NCBI GenBank assembly: GCA_964514665.1 | Contig: CAZESH010000146.1 | Coordinates: forward strand, 1-10,404 | Direction of reading: 5' to 3' | Length of the DNA: 10,404 nt | Source: CAZESH01 sp964514665 | GTDB lineage: Bacteria > Bacillota > Bacilli > Paenibacillales > KCTC-25726 | In this document: positions 6,154-10,404 of the stretch, piece by piece | How positions within the stretch are numbered: position 1 is the first letter of the stretch | Layout of the letters: each line of letters begins with the position of its first letter | Notes under the pieces: generated by a model | Told to the model about the DNA's origin: nothing | Database searches by the model: none | What the model saw: only the letters and a program-made list of their open reading frames with translations | Position numbers and translations under genes: made by a program

Positions 6154-7104
6154 TTACTTTTTACACAGCGCTTCCGCAGTGGTGTCGCCCGGCAGTTCGG
6201 TTTTGGTAAATCCGAACGGGCTGATGGTGTTCAACAATTCGTCGTTTTGCTTCATCTTGTCTAGCTCCGAGGTGAAGGCATCGCGGAAATCCTTGTCTTC
6301 CAGACGGAATGCGGAAGCTCCGTATCCCCAAATTTCCTTCCCGTCAATCACCGGTTGCTTGAAATCATCAACGCGCTCGATCTTGGTATCCTTCGCCGAT
6401 TTCAACATCGCCTCCAAAGATGGGCCTGTCATGGTGATGGCCTGCACACGTCCGGTTTGCAATTCGGAAATGGCTGTCGGTTGGTCCGGAACGACCACGA
6501 TTTGATTTTCCGCCACTCCCGACTTTTTCATGTAATCTTCTTCAATCGCGCCTGTCATAACCGCGACCTTGACGTCTTTATTCTTGGCGATATCCTCATA
6601 GCTGTGAACGCCTTGGGGGTTGCCCTGCTTCACAGCAAGCGATTCGCCGATTTTATACTCGGGATCGGCAAACGCGACTTGTTCGCAGCGTTTCGGATTG
6701 ACGAACATTCCCGCTGTGATCATATCGAACCGTTTGGCTTTCAGTCCCGGGATCAACGAACCGAATTCTGTTAGCACGCTGTGCTCCTCATCGATTTTCA
6801 GTCCCATCTTGCTCAATACGGCACGGGCAACCTCAACAGCTTCGCCGGTCAATTTGCCGTTCTCATCTTTATAAGCATACGGCACCTCACCGGAAAAGCC
6901 GACCACTACCTTGCCCGACGCCTTCACCTTATCCAAGGTGGACTGTTCTTTCTTGCTGCCGGAATCCGCTGCGCTCGGACTCGGACTACTAGTTGCTTCG
7001 GTTCCTCCGGTGTTGTCATTTCCAGATCCCGTCGAGGATGAACTACATGCCGACACCGCAAATACCAAAGAAATGGCTAATAAAAAACTGGCAATTTTCT
7101 TCAT
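6154..7104 (-). CDS. ehuB: Ectoine/hydroxyectoine-binding lipoprotein EhuB
   Basis: This is the solute receptor of the importer, anchored outside the membrane. The signal sequence MKKIASFLLAISLVFAVSAC ends in a lipobox with Cys20, followed by a Ser/Gly/Thr linker to about residue 55. The ligand domain matches Sinorhizobium EhuB. Relative to its cage and anchor residues (Glu21, Phe24, Tyr60, Phe80, Arg85, from memory), this protein has Glu73, Tyr76, Phe114, Phe134 and Arg139 with the same internal spacing. Other shared phrases are SLIPGLKAKRFD, ITAGMFVNPKRC, SYEDIA and VVVPD. Cys140 and Cys314 are both at positions that carry Cys in EhuB and may form a disulfide. ATG 7104 has GGGGAGGGG upstream. 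It is first in the operon; the promoter is not obvious. Confidence 0.92.
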   Translation of the reverse strand: MKKIASFLLAISLVFAVSACSSSSTGSGNDNTGGTEATSSPSPSAADSGSKKEQSTLDKVKASGKVVVGFSGEVPYAYKDENGKLTGEAVEVARAVLSKMGLKIDEEHSVLTEFGSLIPGLKAKRFDMITAGMFVNPKRCEQVAFADPEYKIGESLAVKQGNPQGVHSYEDIAKNKDVKVAVMTGAIEEDYMKKSGVAENQIVVVPDQPTAISELQTGRVQAITMTGPSLEAMLKSAKDTKIERVDDFKQPVIDGKEIWGYGASAFRLEDKDFRDAFTSELDKMKQNDELLNTISPFGFTKTELPGDTTAEALCKK

Positions 7105-7376
7105 TTTTTCTATTTCCCCTCCCCTTTTATTACGAATGCTGCTTCTTGCACTCCTTGACTATCTTAACATGATCTCCTGCAAAGCTCACATTGGCTCTCC
7201 TTGGATTATCCCGTGTCAGCATGGTTCACATGGGGGGAGCCGGGATTACCGGACAGATTATCCCAATTCTTCTGATCTCCTTCCATATCCTCCGATATAC
7301 TCCAGATCCACATTAAAAAAGGCAAATTATGGTGTATTATTTGTCGGTTTCATTGCATTTTTCATTGGAGGGCAGC
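7105..7376 (-). other. Leader/promoter region of ehuBCDA, no gene called
   Basis: About 270 nt lie between the dipeptidase terminator and ehuB. I see no convincing sigma-A pair and no known riboswitch. The region has a palindrome GGATTATCC (7203-7211) and several purine-rich GGAG patches. A 35-codon minus-strand frame (7206-7313) starts with ATG but lacks a properly spaced ribosome binding site. Osmotic control of the operon would be expected to act here, but no operator is recognised. Confidence 0.5.
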
Positions 7377-7378
7377 AA

Positions 7379-7408
7379 AACCCGCCACTTTATCGACAGT
7401 GGCGGGTT
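7379..7408 (-). terminator. Intrinsic terminator of the dipeptidase gene
   Basis: AACCCGCCACT (7379-7389) and AGTGGCGGGTT (7398-7408) form an 11-bp perfect stem with an 8-nt loop. It lies 29 nt after the dipeptidase stop and is followed by TT on the minus strand. It looks usable in both directions and separates the dipeptidase from the ehu operon. Confidence 0.8.
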
Positions 7409-7437
7409 TCGTTAATTTCCCGGGTCTTAGTAACAAT

Positions 7438-8817
7438 TTATTTCGTCGGAATTGCTCCCAGACGCTGCCAATATGCAGCCATGGTGAGCAGCCCTTTATC
7501 GAAATTGTCCAACAGAAAGTTTTCATTGGGCGCGTGCAGATTTTCGTCGGGAAGTCCGAATCCCATCAGGACGACGGGAATATGCAGCAAACGATTGAAT
7601 GCCTCGACGATCGGAATGCTGCCTCCGCTTCTGGTAAATACGGGCGGCTGTCCATATACACCGGCGTATGCAGCGGCAGCTGCCTCAATGAAGGGATCGT
7701 CCAATGCAGCCACGTATGGATTGCCTTTAATCGGCAGGCGGGTTACCTTGACGTCGACATAAGCCGGCGCATGCTTGCACACATGGCGCTCGATTTTGGC
7801 CAAAATCTCATCCGGGGTTTGGTCCGGCACGAGCCTGCACGAAATTTTGGCCCAGGCATGCGCGGGCACGATCGGCTTGATTCCTTCATCCTGTGAGCCC
7901 CCGCTTACCGCATTGATTTCCAATGTGGGCCGGATCCATGTTCTTTCCCGGTAGCTGTAGCCTTCCTCGCCGTGAAAACCCGGTACCCGAAGCTCTTGAC
8001 GCAAACTCTGCTCATCGAAGGGAAGCTCGTTCAACAGCTTGCGCTCCTCTTCTCCAAGCTCGCGCACCTGATCGTAGAAGCCTTCGACGGTGATTTTGCC
8101 GGCTGAATCGTGAAAGCTCGAAAGCAAATCGCTCAAAGCATGGACCGCATTCGGCACCGCGCCGCCGAATTCACCCGAGTGCAAATCGTTCTTGGCCCCC
8201 GTAACGTCGATTTTCACTGCGCACAGTCCGCGCAGCCCGTAATCCATTCCGGGATAATCCTTGGCGAATATCGCCGAATCGGAAATCACCACGGCATCCG
8301 CTTGAAAGCGATTCTTATCCCCCTCAATCAAGGCTGCCAAATGGGGGCTGGCAATCTCCTCCTCCCCCTCAATGCAAAACTTGATGTTGATCGGCAGCGA
8401 TCCATATGTACCGAGCAGCGCTTCCACGGTCTTGACATGGATAAATACCTGCGCCTTATCGTCCGTTGTGCCCCGGGCAAACAGCTTGCCGTCGCGGATT
8501 TCCGGTTCGAAGGGGGGAGACTCCCACTGCTCCAGCGGATCCGGCGGCTGCACATCGTAATGGCCATAGATCAATGCTGTCGGTTTTCCTTCGGCATGCA
8601 GCCAATCTGCATATACAACCGGGTGTCCTTCTGTGCGTATAATCTCCACATGCTCCATTCCCGCTTTTGTCAGCGCCTCTGCCAGCCATTCTGCGGCATG
8701 CTGCACATCTGCTTTATGCTTGGAATGAAGGCTCACGCTGGGAATGCGCAAAAAAGCAAAAAGCTCCTCGAGAAATCGTTCCCGGTTGCCGCTAAAATAT
8801 TGTTTTACTGCGTCCAA
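7438..8817 (-). CDS. M20 family dipeptidase (CNDP/PepV-like metallopeptidase)
   Basis: This cytoplasmic zinc dipeptidase of the M20/ArgE/carnosinase group has 459 aa, the family's usual length. Visible active-site features are GHYDVQPPDP (metal ligand His86, then Asp88), ARGTTDDK (bridging Asp119), EGEEE (catalytic Glu152 and ligand Glu153), ISDS (ligand Asp180), NDLHSGEFGG (His213 from the dimerisation lid), and NLHAPNE (ligand His428). The lid domain spans roughly 200-350. The start is TTG 8817, supported by GGAGGG with 7-nt spacing; no ATG is nearby. It has its own promoter (8861-8890) and terminator, so it is a single-gene unit. The substrate cannot be told from sequence; dipeptides are the family default. 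It is not the M24 ectoine hydrolase, despite sitting upstream of the ehu operon. Confidence 0.93.
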   Translation of the reverse strand: MDAVKQYFSGNRERFLEELFAFLRIPSVSLHSKHKADVQHAAEWLAEALTKAGMEHVEIIRTEGHPVVYADWLHAEGKPTALIYGHYDVQPPDPLEQWESPPFEPEIRDGKLFARGTTDDKAQVFIHVKTVEALLGTYGSLPINIKFCIEGEEEIASPHLAALIEGDKNRFQADAVVISDSAIFAKDYPGMDYGLRGLCAVKIDVTGAKNDLHSGEFGGAVPNAVHALSDLLSSFHDSAGKITVEGFYDQVRELGEEERKLLNELPFDEQSLRQELRVPGFHGEEGYSYRERTWIRPTLEINAVSGGSQDEGIKPIVPAHAWAKISCRLVPDQTPDEILAKIERHVCKHAPAYVDVKVTRLPIKGNPYVAALDDPFIEAAAAAYAGVYGQPPVFTRSGGSIPIVEAFNRLLHIPVVLMGFGLPDENLHAPNENFLLDNFDKGLLTMAAYWQRLGAIPTK

Positions 8818-8860
8818 TTCGAATCCCTCCGCTTGCTGAAGATATAGAGGTGCTGTAAAA

Positions 8861-8890
8861 ATTATACGCTTTTACTGCCGCATGGATCAA
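8861..8890 (-). promoter_or_regulatory. Sigma-A promoter of the M20 dipeptidase
   Basis: On the minus strand, TTGATC (8890-8885) and a perfect TATAAT (8866-8861) are 18 nt apart, about 44 nt upstream of the TTG start and its GGAGGG site. Confidence 0.65.
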
Positions 8891-8967
8891 ACCGGCATTC
8901 ACGCCTGTGTCTATTCCTTCCACTCTTTTTTTGTTTGCTGATGTGCGCCACGTTCAACTAGGACATG

Positions 8968-9164
8968 TCAGGCGTTCCTCCTGCCGAAGATAAAGTAAGC
9001 CACCGGACCCAAAATATTGACAAAAATGATCACGAGCGCCCACAACAATTTGGATCCCCGCGTACTTTCCGCCCTGACTAAATCAACCAAGGCTGAAGCC
9101 AGCAAAATAAGCTGGATCACAAAATGGGTATTAAAATCCCCCACGGTATGGCGGTTGTAGTCAT
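8968..9164 (-). pseudogene. PLDc_N (YxlE-like) small membrane protein gene with one-base frameshift
   Basis: A strong AGGAGGGGG lies 6 nt before ATG 9164. The frame reads MTTTAIPWGILIPIL and then stops at TGA. In the -1 frame, from the T4 tract at 9122-9125 (minus strand ATTTTGTG), translation continues as FVIQLILLASALVDLVR, ESTRGSKLLWALVIIFVN and ILGPVAYFIFGRRNA, with stop at 8970-8968. This is the two-helix PLDc_N domain found in B. subtilis YxlE and ABC-linked small proteins; ALVDLVR, TRG.K..W and GP.AYF.FGR are its conserved marks. Adding one T would give an intact 65-aa protein. The total length of 197 nt fits a single base loss. It may be a true mutation or a homopolymer sequencing error. 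A GTG at 9144 in the second frame lacks a ribosome binding site. Confidence 0.8.
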
Positions 9165-9331
9165 TTTCAGCCCCCTCCTATTTTTATTCAACAGGTTCCT
9201 TCCTATTTTTCGTACAACGATCAGGTCCATAATAATGCTTTAAGATCAAGGGAATCCAAACCAACATCGGCCCCTTTCCGCAATTCGATAATAATACGTT
9301 TTCCTCCGGCAAACCGTTCAATTCTGCTGTG
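9165..9331 (-). other. Region between tRNA terminator and YxlE-like gene; possible gene remnant
   Basis: No intact gene is called. On the minus strand, a coding-like frame closes at TGA 9223-9221. It reads RIERFAGGKRIIIELRKGAD, then VGLDSLDLKALLWT, but it has no usable start; upstream it runs into the T run of the tRNA terminator. It may be the tail of a decayed gene or chance. No clear promoter for the YxlE-like gene is seen, although transcripts leaving the tRNA terminator could reach it. Confidence 0.35.
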
Positions 9332-9337
9332 AAAAAC

Positions 9338-9365
9338 AAAAAAAATCGCGGCCCATAGCCACGAT
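9338..9365 (-). terminator. Intrinsic terminator of the tRNA-Pro gene
   Basis: On the minus strand, ATCGTGGC, loop TATGG, GCCGCGAT (8 bp with one G-T wobble) is followed by eight T. It begins 19 nt after the tRNA 3' end. Confidence 0.85.
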
Positions 9366-9383
9366 CTCACAGTATTTCAAATA

Positions 9384-9457
9384 TCGAGACGACAGGATTT
9401 GAACCTGCGACCTCTTGGTCCCGAACCAAGCGCTCTACCAAGCTGAGCCACGTCTCG
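9384..9457 (-). tRNA. tRNA-Pro (anticodon CGG)
   Basis: The cloverleaf is complete. The acceptor stem CGAGACG/CGTCTCG has discriminator A73; the D arm contains GCTC, AGCTTGGTA and GAGC. The anticodon stem CTTGG/CCAAG carries the loop TTCGGGA, giving anticodon CGG, which reads CCG. The T arm is GCAGG-TTCAAAT-CCTGT. CCA is not encoded, so it must be added by CCA transferase. It is a single tRNA with its own promoter and terminator, not part of a cluster. Confidence 0.95.
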
Positions 9458-9499
9458 CCCTTATAGATCAACGCGCCTTCTCTTAGCGCGACAAAAGCT

Positions 9500-9508
9500 A
9501 TTATATCA
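9500..9508 (-). promoter_or_regulatory. Extended -10 promoter of tRNA-Pro
   Basis: On the minus strand, TGA plus TATAAT is a perfect extended -10 element about 42 nt upstream of the mature tRNA. The -35 area is only a T tract. The leader holds CGCGC/GCGCG inverted arms that may form a hairpin before the tRNA. Confidence 0.6.
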
Positions 9509-9571
9509 CAAACCCTGTATGGAAAAAAGAGCTTGATTTGAAATTCCCGAAGAAAAATTTATCCATAAATA

Positions 9572-9580
9572 TGCTATGAT
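9572..9580 (+). promoter_or_regulatory. Extended -10 promoter of glpP-glpK
   Basis: TGC followed by TATGAT matches the extended -10 form with one mismatch, about 40 nt before glpP. No strong -35 is seen. The resulting leader of about 35 nt is too short to hold an antiterminator plus terminator. Confidence 0.5.
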
Positions 9581-9620
9581 GGTACATAGAAATTCAACAA
9601 TTGGACGGTGACCTGCTTCC

Positions 9621-10175
9621 ATGTCGATTGAGGATCGGAAAATTCTTCCGGCGGTCCGGCAGATGAAGGATTTAGAGAAGCTTTTGGCCTCTCCTTACGA
9701 ATATTTGGTCGTGCTGGACTGCCACATCAGCATGCTGAAGTCCATGGTTGGCGATGCCAAACAATGCGGCAAAAAAGTGCTGCTGCATGCCGACCTCATT
9801 CATGGACTGAAAAATGACGAGTACGCCGCGGAATTCCTGTGCCAAATCATCAGACCGGCCGGACTCATCTCCACGCGCGCCAATGTTATCTTGAAGACCA
9901 AGCAAAACGGCTTGCTCGCGATTCAACGCATGTTTTTGCTGGACAGCAATGCGCTGGACAAAAACTACGCCTTGATTGAACGCACGCGGCCGGATTACAT
10001 CGAGGTTCTGCCCGGGCTCATGCCGCATATCATTTCAGAGGTGCGGGAAAAAACGGGAATCCCGATTTTTGCCGGAGGATTGATCCGCACCGTGCAGGAG
10101 GTTGAAAGCGCTGTTATGGCCGGGGCAATCGCCGTAACCACTTCCAATCATCAGCTCTGGCAGCATTTTCAATGA
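9621..10175 (+). CDS. glpP: Glycerol uptake operon antiterminator regulatory protein GlpP
   Basis: GlpP is a TIM-barrel-like RNA-binding regulator that, with glycerol-3-phosphate, prevents termination in glp leader transcripts in Bacillus. The 184-aa protein is close to the 192 aa of B. subtilis GlpP. It has ILPAVRQMKDLEKLL near the start, ADLIHGLKNDEYAAEFLCQI, RPAGLISTRANVILKTKQ, DYIEVLPGLMPHI, and a phosphate-cradle-like end KTGIPIFAGGLIRT with GAIAVTTSNHQLW. ATG 9621 is used; GGTGA 9 nt upstream is a weak ribosome binding site. It is followed 61 nt later by glpK, so the two are probably one transcript. No glpF permease gene is seen between them. Identification is firm; the target RNA sites are not in the window. 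Confidence 0.94.
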   Translation: MSIEDRKILPAVRQMKDLEKLLASPYEYLVVLDCHISMLKSMVGDAKQCGKKVLLHADLIHGLKNDEYAAEFLCQIIRPAGLISTRANVILKTKQNGLLAIQRMFLLDSNALDKNYALIERTRPDYIEVLPGLMPHIISEVREKTGIPIFAGGLIRTVQEVESAVMAGAIAVTTSNHQLWQHFQ

Positions 10176-10236
10176 AACCTCTAGCGAGATATGAATTTTA
10201 TTACGGTAAGCAACCATGCTTCGGGAGGGAATAAAA

Positions 10237-10404
10237 ATGGAGAAGTACATTTTAGCTATTGATCAGGGTACGACCAGCTCGCGGGCGATTTTATTCAATC
10301 AGCAAGGCGAAATCGTCCGCACCGCGCAAAAGGAATTCAAACAGTATTTCCCCAAGCCGGGATGGGTGGAGCATAATGCCGAGGAGATATGGATTACGGT
10401 GCTC
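10237..10404 (+). CDS. glpK: Glycerol kinase, N-terminal part, cut by window edge
   Basis: Glycerol kinase phosphorylates glycerol to sn-glycerol-3-phosphate with ATP. The first 56 codons are present: MEKYILAIDQGTTSSRAILF is the FGGY-family phosphate-binding start (DQGTTSSR), followed by QKEFKQYFPKPGWVEHNAEE, typical of GlpK. ATG 10237 has GGGAGGG with 7-nt spacing. The 61-nt gap after glpP has no T-run terminator, only a small AAGCA/TGCTT hairpin near the ribosome binding site (10208-10221). GlpP-type antitermination therefore does not seem to act right here. Its product, glycerol-3-phosphate, is the effector of GlpP. Confidence 0.96.
   Translation, partial: MEKYILAIDQGTTSSRAILFNQQGEIVRTAQKEFKQYFPKPGWVEHNAEEIWITVL

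Noticed and set aside
6911..7762. 283-codon plus-strand frame spanning ehuB, the leader and the dipeptidase
   Set aside because: It crosses two real antisense genes, a terminator and an intergenic region; the translation has no recognisable domain.
7438..8817. Ectoine hydrolase or deacetylase linked to the ehu operon
   Set aside because: Motifs are those of M20 CNDP-type dipeptidases, and promoter and terminator separate it from ehuB.
8110..8847. Long plus-strand open frame (245 codons)
   Set aside because: It is the antisense of the well-supported M20 dipeptidase and has no family resemblance or ribosome binding site.

Overview
The window looks like chromosome of a moderately GC-rich endospore-forming Bacillota, most likely Paenibacillaceae. 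The signs are strong GGAGG-type ribosome binding sites, frequent TTG and GTG starts, a Gram-positive lipoprotein signal, TTATCCACA DnaA boxes, a GlpP antiterminator and consensus sigma-A promoters. It is mainly core genome. I see no phage, transposon, CRISPR array or defence island, and no clearly undescribed system. The points of interest are regulatory details and one broken small gene.

Left part (1-2400, minus strand): the 5' end of prfA (release factor 1) with its own promoter; ychF (ATPase of the Obg/YchF group); and a GH25 lysozyme-type muramidase without a signal peptide, closed by a clear terminator. From 2400 to 3827 the plus strand carries a very small basic protein whose frame runs through its own terminator, then tadA (tRNA adenosine deaminase) and an MTH1187-type thiamine-binding protein, tightly coupled. 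The tadA promoter has two perfect tandem DnaA boxes upstream and an 18-bp operator-like palindrome between -35 and -10.

Centre (3902-7104, minus strand): a complete ABC importer transcribed in the order binding lipoprotein, permease, permease, ATPase. The binding protein matches EhuB from the ectoine/hydroxyectoine system, including the ligand-cage positions, so this is read as ehuBCDA. It would import a compatible solute for osmoprotection or as a nutrient. A strong hairpin between ehuB and ehuC probably makes the binding protein more abundant than the membrane parts. Upstream on the same strand is an M20 dipeptidase (7438-8817) with its own promoter and terminator. No ectoine synthesis or breakdown genes lie in the window.

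Right part (8821-10404): a PLDc_N/YxlE-like small membrane protein gene interrupted by a one-base frameshift (minus), a solitary tRNA-Pro(CGG) with its own promoter and terminator (minus), then on the plus strand glpP and the start of glpK, which together form the regulator and first enzyme of glycerol use.
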